Origin: Allolobophora icterica
Lineage: Eukaryota > Annelida > Clitellata > Crassiclitellata > Lumbricidae
Length of the DNA: 64,000 bases
Direction: 5' to 3'
Assembly: GCA_963556255.1 (NCBI GenBank)
Contig: OY744608.1
Location: forward strand, 13,454,973-13,518,972
Shown here piece after piece: positions 26,308 to 40,300 of the stretch. The notes under the pieces were generated by a model. The model saw only the letters and a program-made list of their open reading frames with translations. It searched no databases and was not told the origin of the DNA. A program made the position numbers and the translations under genes. The stretch's first letter is position 1, and each line of letters opens with the position of its first letter.

Positions 26308-29300
26308 GCTAAAACTTTGTATAGAAAATGGTATAAGACTTGGTCAGTTATTAAAGAGGCTGTCTTCTTTGGCTGACGTAATTTGTGAACGCTCATGAGA
26401 TTAAATATCTCTCCATAATTATTAATAGGATTAGTGGTGTAATAGCCTAGATGTTATGTATTTTGTGGCATTGCTTATTTTTTTCAGTAGAAAATCTACA
26501 GGTCTGGTATTAATCAGGTAGATTTTTCAATGCTGAAAAAGTAGCATATTGCTGGATTGACCAGTGACAAGATGATGGATTGTTTTGTTAATTGATATGT
26601 AGTAAAAAGTTTAATAATTTTGTAGTAAAACACTGATAGTTGTCTGATCGGTCATAGACTTTACACACGATATTTGTTCAGGTCCATTTGATAAAACTTT
26701 ATGGATGTAGTGTAGTGCAGAAGTCACGTAGTTGTGCAGCATCTCTTTGGCCTTGAAGGGTGTGTTGTCACAGTGTTCACAGCCATGGTCATTGTTTGAG
26801 TTTGGACCTAGATCTCTGTCTCTCCCAGGCCCAGGATGGAAAGCAGTGTCACTCTATGGCTACATGTACACCCTCTCTGGTACTCAGAATCTTAGAAAAC
26901 TCTGGTGATGTTATTTTTTTCAATTATTTTAGGACGTGAAACAGCTGCATGGAAAATGTCAGCTGCTTTATTTTCGTACTGGAACCACATTGATAAAACA
27001 GGGTGACCAGGTGAGCTGCGTTTAAGATTAAGATTCTGGATGATAATGGCCTCATCCTTGACATTCAGAACATTTACAGGTCAACTGCACACTTTATTTA
27101 AGAAAGCACACTATTTTAGGCCTTGCCTGAATCTATCCTTTTATGCTAGAAACTAGATACCAAATGAAATATGCAGCTTTCATAAGATTGTAGATTTAAG
27201 TTTAAACGTAATTCATTAGTAAATTTGACTATGTTTAGCCTCTAGGTTTTTGGTAGGCTGTGATGTCACTTCTATGGTATGCTTAGAATGTGCTCAGTTC
27301 GTGGTTTTAGAGTGATCGATATCGCTAAGTCACGTTTTCTGAGTTTGACAATAAATGTTAAAAATGTATGGGCCTATGGAACATGTAGCATCCACTGAAG
27401 GGATGCATTGACAAACTTTTTGTCACATTTTAAGTATATAAAACAGTTTTAAGCACTATTAAGTAGGCTGTTATTATTATAAGAAGATTTATAAAATGCA
27501 AGTTAATATACCATATCTAAGTACACCGCATATGTGTTCGTAGTTGGGCTTTCTTCAGGTATACTTTACTTAATCCTTTAGCAAGAAGAGGGATTAGTTT
27601 CCTTACATTTCAGTGCACGCTTAATCGCTTATCGTTAAAGTGTGAAGAAATGATTCTGCCAGATACAGACGTGTTTCAGATAGAATACAGACTAAAGAAG
27701 TAAAAAACACGTGCTCCTCAAATAGAATTAGTTTTGCTGTTTGCTCGGGTGTTTTGCAGGAGAGCAACCTATACTTTGTGGTCACTGGTCTACTTGAGGT
27801 CCAGCAGCAGATGGTCGGGAAGGAGTCAGAACAGGTAACGTATGATCCATGTCAAGTCGTGAGAGTAAAGCTATGAATTTCATTAGGGTAATTTTACCAC
27901 GTCAAATGGTGATGCATTGTGGCATGGTTTTTAAAAGGTTGTATATACATTGCGATCTTAAATACGGGTGTGGGCAGGCAGGTGGGTAGGCAAACTACTT
28001 GCAGGATATGCATGGAAATCTGTAATTGTCTGCATGCTTTAGAGTATGTAATGTAATGATTCACAATTTCGTCCTTCTTGTTCTCATCATTGTTATACAT
28101 ATTGTCTGAGTACTATTTCTATCACTAGTACTTGTATCACAGTGTACTTGTGTCTTCTTACCACAGACTATGACAAAATGGGTGATGGCGGCTTTAGGCA
28201 TGTTGGTCTGCTTGTGTAACTCTTGGCACACACCTAGCACTTGCACTGACAACTGACATTGTAAAGTACCTTAGGAGCAGCTACCTACCTGTGGTGCTAT
28301 ATAAATTATCATAATTATGTTATCCTGCATATTATTATTTCTGTTATTATTACTTGTATCATTACAAGTATATACAGATGTCAGGTTGTACAAGTTTACA
28401 ACTGGGGTTATTATATGTATATCAAAACTGCACTTGTTTAAGACTGGAGTTGTTGATTGTACTTGTACTGAGTGATTTTCCTTTCCAGCGTACCATGTAC
28501 CGGGTGTGTCCTGGTGAGCTGGTTGGCACATTGGCCGTACTGACCGGAGAACCATCATTCTTCACGATCCGTGTCATGACAGATGCCAGACTCATCTTCA
28601 TCGCAAAGAATGAATTCTACCAGTAATTCAACCAATCTCCTTTTCACATCTTTCAATGTGCATTAGTTTATCATATAAGCCAGTCAGTAGGTAAGTAACT
28701 AGTCTTGTTAACACAAGAAAGACACTCCTGTTTGACAGTGAAAATGAATATCATGGTGAAATGTTGTTAGAATATATAACGAAACAATCACTTAATATAT
28801 ATGAATACTACTAAAACGGTCAGCCAGTTTATTTCCTTTACTAACCTAATAATCTAATGACTTGCAAAATGCTGTTGTGATGATGATGCAAGAGGCATCA
28901 GCTGAGGGTCATTTCTGCTGAAATCATAGTCAAGGATCACCATCCTCTGGGGAAGCCTGGTGGAAATCTAATGAGTGAGAGAAACAGTTACAGCCATTTG
29001 TGGCCGTACGACTGTTATCGTTTACATATAATGGAAACTCTGTTCAAACTGATCTTGCAAACCAGGTAGCACAGGTAAAGGTAACAGACTTGTTTTCTAG
29101 TTTGTGCTGGATTTAAATGTTTATGTACCCATGACTAGAAGAAACTGTATCGACTGATCAACAACAACAATAGTTGGATATTATATGGAAAAAATAAAAA
29201 TGGGAATTAGTGTATTTATGTATGTATGCATTTGTCTGGCGATTTATGTAGCACCTTTAGGAACCTCGCAGAGGTGCTCAGTTCTTGTCTGAATATGTGT

Positions 29301-31257
29301 AAGTGGGCCATTTATATAGCACATGTAAAAAAATCGTTTAATATTTGTTAGGATAATGAAGGAGCAGCCGAAGGTTGTGCTGAACGTAGGACACACCGTC
29401 GTACAGCGTATGTCTGGATTTGTACGACAGATCGATTTCGCGCTTGACTGGATGCTCATTGAGGCAGGACGTGCTCTCTACAGGTAAGATGTTTTCAAGG
29501 ACAGACTGATTTCATGCTGGACTGGATGGAGATGAAGGTGGACAGGTGTACGGATAAGAGATACATAAGTTGATCCACAGTGATTGCACTCATTGTGTTA
29601 GAAGTTCCTGGATAATACCATTTGCATGGATTTAAGTTAGAATTGTGTCATTTGTGATGAACCAGGTTCAAGAAATGCAACAAAAACCAGTCGTCTTCAA
29701 AGATACTTCAGAAACTTTGGTAGAATGCTGTGTTTAGGATCCGTATCAAGAACCACCTTAAGCAAGGCTGTGTTATAGGAAGGTCACTTTTTATAGTTGA
29801 ATTTAATTTGGGATTTGTGCCCTTTACAACTGTTATACCATTTGCAAAGAAGTTTGTGACAGGGAATCTCTGGTGCGGATCCATAGGTAAACTGTTTCAA
29901 CTTGTGTGTTCTTTAGTGTGGTTTGTAATTCTTCAGAAGGAATAGTGGATATTGCAACACTTTTGTCAAGTGACAAAGCATTATTTAATGGTTCTAAGCA
30001 ATAAGTACTGACAGTGAAGTAAGGACTCCAGGACTTCACACAGCAGCTGTCATAGGGGAGACTCAAACGTACCTTGCGTTACGTTGATCTTTGTTGATTG
30101 CATCATTTATCTTTTGTTTATTTGGTTGTGAATGCTGTTTCCTGGTAGGCCTTCTCCAAATCTCTGTTTCTCTTGCAGACAAGGTGAGCAGTCGGACTGC
30201 GTCTACATCATCCTCAACGGACGCCTGAGGTCTGTTGTCCAGCTGCCTTCAGGCAAGAAGGAACTTGTGGGAGAGTATGGTCGCGGTGAATTGGTCGGTT
30301 TAGTTGAAGTCCTGACTCAGACGGATCGCTCGACTACGATGATGGCTGTTAGGTTTGTTTGCACACATTATTTATTCATCGAACAAGTATACTTCTTACC
30401 ATGCTTAAGGTTGTTTATCCTGTTCAGTAGTGCTTATTCTGCTGAATACTTCGTAATCTGCTATACTGCTTACCTTGTTACATACTACTTACTCTGCTGA
30501 ATTCTGCTTATGCTGCTAAATACTGCTTATTGTGCTGAATACTGCTGACTCTGCTGAATGCTAAATAAATTTGAATACGCTGTTAAATACTGTATCAGTC
30601 TTACATATTTTAAAACATGAAAATCTATTTACTGTGCACCTCTTAGCACTTCTGCTGACATTGTAAAGCACTCTAGGAGTTGTTATTGACAGTGCTACAT
30701 AAATTGTCATAATTACAATTAGATGTAGACAGCATAGCCTGCTTCATTGAACATCCAATTGTCTAAATATTGCTTATCTTGTTCAGTACTGGTTATTCTG
30801 TGGAATACTGGTTGGCTTTGCAGGGTACCAATCCTTTCTGGAATGCTGCTTGCCTTGATATTGTCAAGTAGTTGTTAGTTTATGGATTGACATTGACTGT
30901 GTGGATACTACTCACGGGTGTAATTTATGTACCCTCACAAAGACACCCATGGCACAGTTTAGGGCTTTTTCAGCGTCACTGAAGACATGAAGTCTCAATA
31001 ACCCTATTGAAGTTTGTTTCTGTCGCTGTGAAACAAATCGCTACATAACATATGTGCTCACACTGCTCAGGTAATGGTGGATAGCAGGAATGTTCGGCTC
31101 ACTGGTTCTGTGTGGTGTCATAGTCAGGAGTGCTGTAATGAGCAGTAATTTTTTAAAAACGTACTCTAAGTTTGCTAACATAAACCTCTCTTTGCATTTT
31201 TCAGCATGAGTAATGAATTGAATTGGTAGAATAATGCTGACTTCAGTGGATCATCTT

Positions 31258-31319
<62 letters not shown>

Positions 31320-34300
31320 ACTGTGTGTCTGTCTGTCTGAATGCAATTGGCAAAACAATCTGCCTTTATTTTGAAACTTACAGTAAGGTCAATTGCAACG
31401 CGATTTACAGTCTGATTTTGTTTTCATTGATTTGTTTGTCATTTTCTTTCTGACAGAGACACCGAATTGGCGCAGATTCCAGATGAGCTCCTCAATCTCA
31501 TTAAACGCAAATATCCACAGATTGTTACTCGCCTCATTCATCTCCTCGGTCAAAGAATTCTCGGTTCGCTCGGCAATCGAGCAAATGCCTATGCTGTGCT
31601 CTCGGGTAAAAACTGCACTGATTTGAAATCAAATAATTTACGGGGTAAGAAGAAAAGCAAATGCTTTTGCTGTCTACCATGATGTCACTCAATTCTTCAA
31701 CTCTAACCTTTGTAGTTAATATCTGTTGATGGCAACACTGCTTAGCGACTCTGCTGTGCCTTGTGCATGCATGTAATAAGCCATCCTTATTACAATCCTC
31801 TTGGAACCCATGTAATAATTATGCATAGTTACATTTATTAATAATTTTAAATTGCTGTTAAATTGAGCTTCTTCTTTGATGAAACTATAGTACACCTTAC
31901 TTATAACAATCCCTTTGGGAGACATGTAATGGATTGTTATAATTTTATAATTAAATGTGGGTTAATATTCGTGACCTAGCTGTATCAGAATTTGAGGTGA
32001 AGTGATTTTTATTGACGTTATGGAACAGCGTTGTTCATAATTTGTCGGAGGTTGATGTGTGATGTGTTACGGTGTTTCTTTCTATTCTTCAGAGCATCCA
32101 AATGTCGAACCAAGACCCACAGTAGCCAACCTGGCAACGGTTGCTGTCCTTCCCGTGTCGGACAAAGTCCCTTTGTCCCACTTTACACTGGAACTCCAGC
32201 ATGCTTTAACTGGCATTGGTAAGTTGAACGATTAGCATGTACTGAGTTAAATAACTGGCTGTATTAAACATTCAGCATGCCACGAGTTGAAAGATTAGAC
32301 CGTTGGGTCACAGTTTGACATATGTGGTTTTTATGCTGCTAATTTGTATTAGTAGTATTTAAAATGTTTTTTAAATTGTTAGCATTTTTTATTTTTTACA
32401 TTCCCATAAGCTAGGCCCAAGATAGCCATGGGTAAGAAGTGTCTAAGAACTTCATTTTTCTTACCCTAGCCATGTGAGGGCGAGTGGCCAGTCCTCCCCC
32501 TTGCCACCTGATCATCCCAGCAACAGCATGTGGTCAGTGTACTCATTGTTACGGAGTTTGCTAGTGAAGCTGAATTGTAGAAACAAATTTCTGCTGAGAT
32601 TTTAACCCCCGACCTGACGATTGAAATTCCTACATGCTAAGCACTGATAGACTCTAGGGATGTAATACAATACAATACAACTGTATTGATATTGCCCTCC
32701 TTCCAAAGTTCAGAAGTGCACACGACCATGCGACAGAACATCGATGGCGCTGAGTGAAGAGTGAAGTGCGAGTACTGCGAATGAAGGACTTGCTCAAGGT
32801 CCCTACACAGTATTTAACTGTCTGAGTGGAGGTTTGAACCCATATTCTCCGCGTTAAAGGCCGAGCGATCTAACCAATCGGTCACCATGCCACCAGTAAG
32901 TAACTGGTGCATTGTGAGTTGGCCATTCATATGGTAAATAGCACTGGTTATGGTAAGTTGTTAAATGATTACTACTGATTAGTATAATATTTACTGTTCT
33001 AATCTTTTATTGTAATCATACATTCATACGCACTGAGTGCTACTTAACAGAAACTCATCATTCAACCAGAAACCATGATCAAATAGAATAATTTTCTAGT
33101 GCTTTTATGGAGAAGTGGAGAAAATGGTCAAGAATCTTATGTTGCAAGTTGCTAGGGTACTAAATGTGGCATGCATATACATCATGTTTTCAGTTTGCAT
33201 TTTCTGTCTAGTAAGTTGATTTTGCATGATATCTTGTCAGACAGTTTGACATTCAGCAGGAAAAAGACAATGGTAATCTGTTTTTTAAATAATTCTCATG
33301 TAGCTGTGTATCTGTTCAGGACCAACGCTTCGACTCAATAGCGAGATTGTTCAGAATAAGCTGGGAAATGCCGCCTTTGACAGGTTTTTTATTTTTCTGT
33401 TTTTAAATATTTATAAAGTTTCACTGAGCTAGCCAGTTCAGTGTCTATTATGAGTGATTCTGTAGCCATTTCCATTTTATCATTGTTAGTGTATAGACAT
33501 CCACATTGACATTCCTCAATTGGTAATTTAATGTTAGTAATGTAATGTTGACTAGTTGCTGTGAAAGTCTGTTCAGAAAGTTAGTTTGTTTTTTGTATAT
33601 TGTCTTGTTTTGATCAGTTCTGCCATATAGCAACTGTGTACATGAGAATTATGACCACTGGTTGTACATCACTAGGTACTGTAGATTTGCTTTTGTTTTC
33701 AGGCATTGACATGGCTTTTCAAAATAGTTGAAACAGCAGTGTGTGTTCCTGTGAGCAGTATCATGAAACTTGTTTTCCTTAAGCTTCAATGAAGGATAGT
33801 TGTGTTTGGCTGTAGGCTGAAGACTTGCCTCTTCCTCTTTGCATATGGCTAATAATGCTTCTTGTTGCCTGACTTCAAAGTTCTTCTTCTGAGGGGCAGT
33901 TGTATTGTTTCTTAAATCTTATTAGAGATATTTTAGTTAGATATGTTGACTGGAGTTAGATATGGTTGTATGGTGTTTGCAGTATCAATGAGTATCGTCT
34001 GTCGAGTTGGTTGGGGCAGCAGGAGGACATACATCGCATGGTGTTGTACCAGTGTGACATCCGAATGACGCCTTGGACGCAGAGATGCATACGGCAAGCG
34101 GATTGCGTCCTCATTCTGGCGCTGGCCAATCAGGACCCAGCTGTTGGACAGGTGAGGAGCAGCAGAGAATAGGACAGACAGCTACACAGAAACAGACTAA
34201 GAGGATGACTTTGGCAAAGTCATCCTCGTGTGAGGAAGGCGGATGGACTGAGGAAAAGAGGAGTAGACAGACAGATGGAGAAAAAGACAGGCTGACTGGC

Positions 34301-37300
34301 AGGCAGACGAGAGAAAGACAGACAAAAAGAGGGAGAGTGGGAGATGGATTGCGGTGTGAAGATATACTGAAGAGATACTGCATTTTCCAGATGGATGATA
34401 TATTTTCAGTTAGGGAAATATTATCATAATTCGACATGGCTTCTCGTGTAGTAATTCATGACGTTTGGTTGCGATTTCCTTTGAAGCGCCTTTGATTGAT
34501 GCCTTGGGCAATAGGGTAACAGCACTACAGAAATCATTAGATTAGCCTAGGTTGGATAGAGAGTGAGAAGGGGGCGAGGGACAGACAGAGAAGGACAAAG
34601 GATAAGAGATAGACAGTGACTGATTAAATGACGTAATCTAACAATGGCTGTGATAATGACACTGGTCATTATTTTCATTATCAGTAGTTGTGTTCTGTGA
34701 TTGCCTGGGTTGATTTGATTTCTTAAAGTGGTGCATTTGTATGCGTGTGACCAACTGAATTAGGTTGTAATACATTACAGTTTGAAGAATACATTAAATC
34801 TGAAAAACTGTGGTGATGGTGTAAAGAGGTGATGTGTAGCGACCATCAGGATGAGTTTTCTTGAAGAGGTGCTATATAAATCTATGATTACATTACATCA
34901 ACTGATGCCATAGGCTAATATTACTATGGTACTGGTGCTTTGGTTTTATAAGATTAGATATAGTTTCACAGTGAAACCTCACTGTATGGTAAAATAACAG
35001 TTGTAAACATGCTTTTATTATCCAGACATTTATATAGTGCCTTTGTTGGAACCTGTTCAATTTTTCAGCTGGAGAAACAGTTGGATAACATGGCTGTTAG
35101 AGCGCAGAAGGAGCTGATCCTTCTCCATCGACAAGACGGGCCTAATCTTAAGAACACCGTCGAGTGGCTCAACCTACGGGAGTGGTGTTCCTCCCACCAT
35201 CATATCCGCTGCCACAAAAGGGTGTTCAGCAGAAAACCGCAGGCGAAAATCGTAAGCTGTGGCTTTTACACTGCGTCATATTACAGGCGGTTTGTGCCTG
35301 AAGGCGTTTCCTATACAAACCTGATTTGTGTAGGAAGTAAGACAAGGCAGTGGTCATTGAAGTACTGCATTGTAATTATTCTTAATTCATTATTTCATTA
35401 GTAGCAGTTGCTACTTTTAGAGAGTTGTTTTAATATGCGGTTAATTTTGTCTCGTCTGCGGTGGTATTTGTTCGTGCAGTTAGTTTATGTCGAGGAATCT
35501 GCCTTTCACTTCTGTATGGTATCTGGATTCAGACTGTGTATATAAGTGTATCGTGTTCAATTAATTTATTACTGTTGTTTGTGACCTCTGCTTAGATGAC
35601 CCCTGTCCTTGGTTGAAAAACTTTTATGAGTCGAACTTAATTGGTACTGGAGTTAGTTCTGAGACAATCAGTTTTCTGTATCTGTGAGCAAAGGGTGCTA
35701 TATAATATTTATAAATGCTAAATGCATTTGTCTTTAGGCCCGTTTCCCTCGCTTCTCCCACATAACTACCTTTATGACTGATGTTCTTCACTGGCTTCCT
35801 GTTGCTTCCCACATCCAATTCAAGGTCCTCCTCCTGGTCTCTAGGACTCGACAGGGAAAGCTCCTGTACCTCTGTGATCTAATGCATAAATCTCTCTCTG
35901 CTCTCTCTTCCTGCCCTCTGGACCATGGACCGCCTTGATCTCCTTTGTGTCTCAGGCTAGGACATCGATGGCTCAGCATCGTGCTTTTGCCATCCTTGGT
36001 CCTTTCTTATGGAATGACCTGCCCCCCCTCTCTCCATAGCAAGATATTGTTTGGGATCTCGCCCTCTTCTCTCCACTGCCTGAAGACCTTATGGAGCTTT
36101 ATGAACAACCATATATGATGTGATACGATACATAGAAATGTGCTTTTTTGTTGCCTTGCCTTTCAATATTGGTTTCATTGTGTTAGGAGTGCCTCTGATG
36201 AGTCTCTCTTGAGGTGGCGCTATATAAATTTACAATTGACTTTACCATTACCAATGTAATGTAATGTAATAACAGTCTATGAGCTACTTTTAGGGTGCTT
36301 TATTATGTCAGTTGTAAAAACATAGAGCTAAAAGTTGCTTTGTTCATCAATTATGTGTCTGCTAGGCATTTTAATAAATGATGGTCAGATGAGAATGGTA
36401 TTGTTTGGTTTATTAGATGGAAACTTACCAGAAGTTGTTGGACGGCGAGCCCGATCGAATGTCAGATTTTTCCCGTCTTGCAAGATTTTTGACGGGAACT
36501 GCAGTTGGCCTAGTGTTGGGAGGAGGCGGTGCGCGGTAGGTTCAGTGCCATCGTATCGTGTGTAAGGCTTGTAAAAGTATAACAATCTTTGTTAATTTTG
36601 TGTTATTATTTTCCTTAGATGGCACGTGAAGTCATGGAGGAAGGGGTATAGATGATTGGTAACACTCTGGCCTGTAGGGCATTAGATCTTGAAAAGTTGC
36701 AGTTCGATACCCGTAAGTCCCCTTTAAATCGGCTCAGCCTTCCACTCCCTAGGGGGCAGTGGTGAAATGAGCTGGTGCCTTACAAGCTGCCAAGATGCGT
36801 GTTAATTAAGATCTTGATAATTGTACCGGCATGTTTCAATTGTTCAGTGTAACTTACTGCGGTTTGTCGCTGAATATTGGTTGAAGTTGTTTGAGATGAA
36901 GCTGAGATACAGTTGTGGATAGCCATTTAACCACCGGACTACGAAATCTCATTTAAATGGGTGCTCATAGCTTCTGAAACATTTAATACTAGTCAACAGC
37001 AGTGTTTAAAATCAGTCATCTTTCTCTGGTCATACCTAAAAATAGAAATATTTTGGTGATGAGCTTTTCAGTTGTTGGACCTAGCTTTTGGAACTGTCTC
37101 GCTATATCTCTCTGTTCTGCTCAGTCGCTTATATCATTTCTTTCTCCACTTAAGACTTGGCTTTGTTTCAGATTGCTTATCCGCCATAGGCTGCCTATCT
37201 GAGGTCTTAGCAGGCTGGTCTTCTGGATATCGACCTGGTTACTGTGAGATTTTGATGCATTATCGCTTGTTGCCTTGTGCATTAGACAACGGTGCAATAG

Positions 37301-40300
37301 AAGTTACTAATTACTAATTGGCCTATGAAATTTTCTCAGTCGCTTGTGTCATTTATTTTCAACGTAAAACTTACCTCTTTTAAATTGCTTATCTACCATA
37401 AGCTACCTGTCTGTCTTATGGACTGATCTTCCGCTAGGACTCGGTGAACTTTGAAACTGAGAAGCTTTAACTTATGAAATTTTCTGCTGATTTTCAGGGG
37501 CTGTGCCCATGTTGGGATGATACGAGCACTCACAGAAGCCAGAATACCCATAGACTTCATTGGCGGAACAAGCATTGGCTCGTTCATGGGCGCGCTCTGG
37601 GCGGAAGAGACGAACTTTACTCGTTTCATGCAGCGGGCGAGGGAGTGGTGTAGGGTAAGTATGCTGGGACGTGGCTCAAAGGATATGGTAGTCTGCTGCA
37701 ACCTGCTGCAGGATTATGATGAGCTATGGTACTTAGCATTTGATGCAGAATTACAAGCTATGCTACATAGCGTTCTGCTCAAAGCTTATGAAAAGTTATG
37801 CCATGTACTAGCACTAAAGAGCTGGCTGTTTGCTTCAAAAATTTAAGTTTCAATGTATTTTATTCAAATGTTAAGTATTCTTATGAGATCTGCACTGATC
37901 ATTTATGCTAGCTTTGAAACAGAGAAATGAATGTATGTTATTGAGCTGCACGAAAGTCTTGAGAATGTTTTATTTCTTCAGTCTTTGGGAAGACAGATGG
38001 AAATTGTCAAGGTTTAGCAGTCCATTGGTGGTTGAAAGTAGAGGCACTCAGTCCTTTCTGATGATTGGAGAAACATATCAGTTGCTAATGCGTTAGCCAT
38101 GTGTTCTTGACAGGACATGAACTGCCTGTGGAAGAAGTTATTCGACTTGACCTACCCGAGCACAGCGATGTTCTCTGGTAAGTGTGTTAGAAGGTCTTTA
38201 CAGTGACTAGGGGTCATCCATAAAGAATGTCCAAAATTAGGGGAGGAGGGAGGAATTCCCAAATGCGAACTAATGTGGACAACGGGGATTATGCTGTGCA
38301 CTCTGCTCAGTCGCTTGTGTCATTTCTGTTCAACTTAAAACTTAACTCTTTTAAATTGGTTATTTACCATAAGCTACCTCTCTGTCTTAATGGACCGTGT
38401 GTATGAGCCACGTGTATGAGCAGGTTGCAAGTTCTAGTCCAGAATAGTTTTGGCTCTAAGCCCGACTAGCGGATAAGATCGGCGTGCATGTTGATGTCTT
38501 AGAGCGCTTAGTCCAGGCCAAGGCTACGCCACCGGACAGCCAGGCGTAGATCCACTAGTCCAGCTTAGTACGAGCAGGCAAATAGGCATGGTTATTTACA
38601 TTCAACGTCATAAAATGTCAAGTTTCCCATGGCCCTTTCGTGTACAAACACAACACTCAAATTAGCCTGCTTTAATACTGGCCAGTCAATGGCTCTCAAA
38701 GTCAACATGTCTGCACAATTTCCATGCCATTCAATTTATTGTTTAAAAAAAACAATCGAGAATATCAAGCAATAACACAATATGGGATGGGAGATTTCAT
38801 GCCAAAAATCACGTGACCTAACAGGGTAGAGGAGGGGTGTCCAAAGTAGGCCATTTTTCCAGACATCCTTTCTGGATGACCTCTATAGAAATTAGATTGA
38901 GGAATCACGCATAGCTGGACTGTGTTAAATTGAACTGTTTTCTGTTAAACAACTATCGTAAACATGAGCTGTGGATTAACTGTTGGTAATCCATTTGCTA
39001 CAAATAAAAAACCTAAGCAAACGAACCTCTTAATTCATAATCCTGAACTGATCCAAATGAAGTTAAGTAGACATTAACTTTTATCAGTATGTGATAATAT
39101 AAATGCACTTGATCACCTGTATTGTCATAGACATGATCCAAGTGAGCTTCGAACATGTTCACATTATTTTCTTCAGAACAAATTTGAGATGAGGTTAGAC
39201 AATATGATCAGGACACGGTACAATTTCGGTGAGATACATTTATTGGATGTGAAGCTTCTTATTGGAGAATAACTTGAAGTACGGATGTTCAGCATGACTC
39301 ATAATTTTTCTTTTTCTGATACCTAAGGTGCGTCGTTTAACAGAACGATCGAATCTGTGTTTCACGATCGTCAGATCGAAGATCTGTGGATACCCTACTT
39401 TTGCGTAACAACCGACCTAACAGCTTCTAAAATGCGTGTTCACACTCACGGTTAGTAGTTAACGTTTCCCGAAAAACTTAACCTGATAGAACCATGTCTG
39501 CTAGTCTATTTTCTGGGTGAGATAGAGTAAGGTGTGTTTGCGTGTAAACTCTAATTTCACTTAACCCTTTATCGACAAGAGGGATTAGTTTTCCATACAT
39601 TTTAGTCCATGCTCGTCGTTAAAGGATTAAGCAAACAATGCACTTGTTGGCACGCAATATATCACTTGGCTGAACAATGAATTGTAGGCATCGTTTCCTG
39701 ATTTCCTTTTTATGGCTAGTGACTCAAGTATTATTTGTTAACCTCTTTCTCGCCTAAAGGTGGGTCCTTGCTATCAGATTCATGCATGCCACAGTTTATC
39801 CTCTCTGTACAAGTCATCTCTGTCCTGCACATGGCAAGTGACTACAATGGGGAAACTTACTTATAACTTGATATGTTATTAGTTAACACTGATGACTGGT
39901 TGTGTTATAGGCAGTCTCTGGCGGTACGTTAGAGCTAGTATGTCGCTCTCGGGTTATCTGCCGCCGCTGTGCGACCCGCTGGATGGCCATCTTCTGCTGG
40001 ATGGTGGTTATGTCAACAACCTACCAGGTCAGGTCACAGGATTATTTGGTTACAGAGTTCTGTGAGTTTTGTGATGGGAAGAGCATGTTTTACTGTTATT
40101 TAATATTACTGTTATTAGTATGCATTTATTAAGCGCCACTATCAAATGACCAAGCATGAATTGACGGTACTAAGCAGTTGTGAATGAAGGACATGCTCAT
40201 GGTACCTACACAATAACCATCTTGGGGAGGATTGAACCCATACTCTCCACATTACTAGGCAAGCACTCTAACCAATCGGCTACCGTGTCCCTTTGTATGT

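Larger units (their letters stand above)
30179..32218 (+). other. PNPLA6: PNPLA6 exons 19-21: third cNMP-like domain
   Basis: Residues about 625-787. Exon 19 has [22 protein letters not shown] and [23 protein letters not shown], nearly identical to human PNPLA6. Exon 20 has [39 protein letters not shown]. Exon 21 has [27 protein letters not shown], the start of the Rossmann-like spacer that follows. Exon 20 has two usable donors: 31605|31606 (GTAAAA) and 31644|31645 (GTAAGA). Both leave phase 1, and the downstream one is the better match to consensus. Confidence 0.9.

Noticed and set aside
34073..34437. Open frames of 118 and 108 codons after PNPLA6 exon 23
   Set aside because: The first is exon 23 in another frame running into a purine-rich GACAGA repeat; the second is its antisense shadow.
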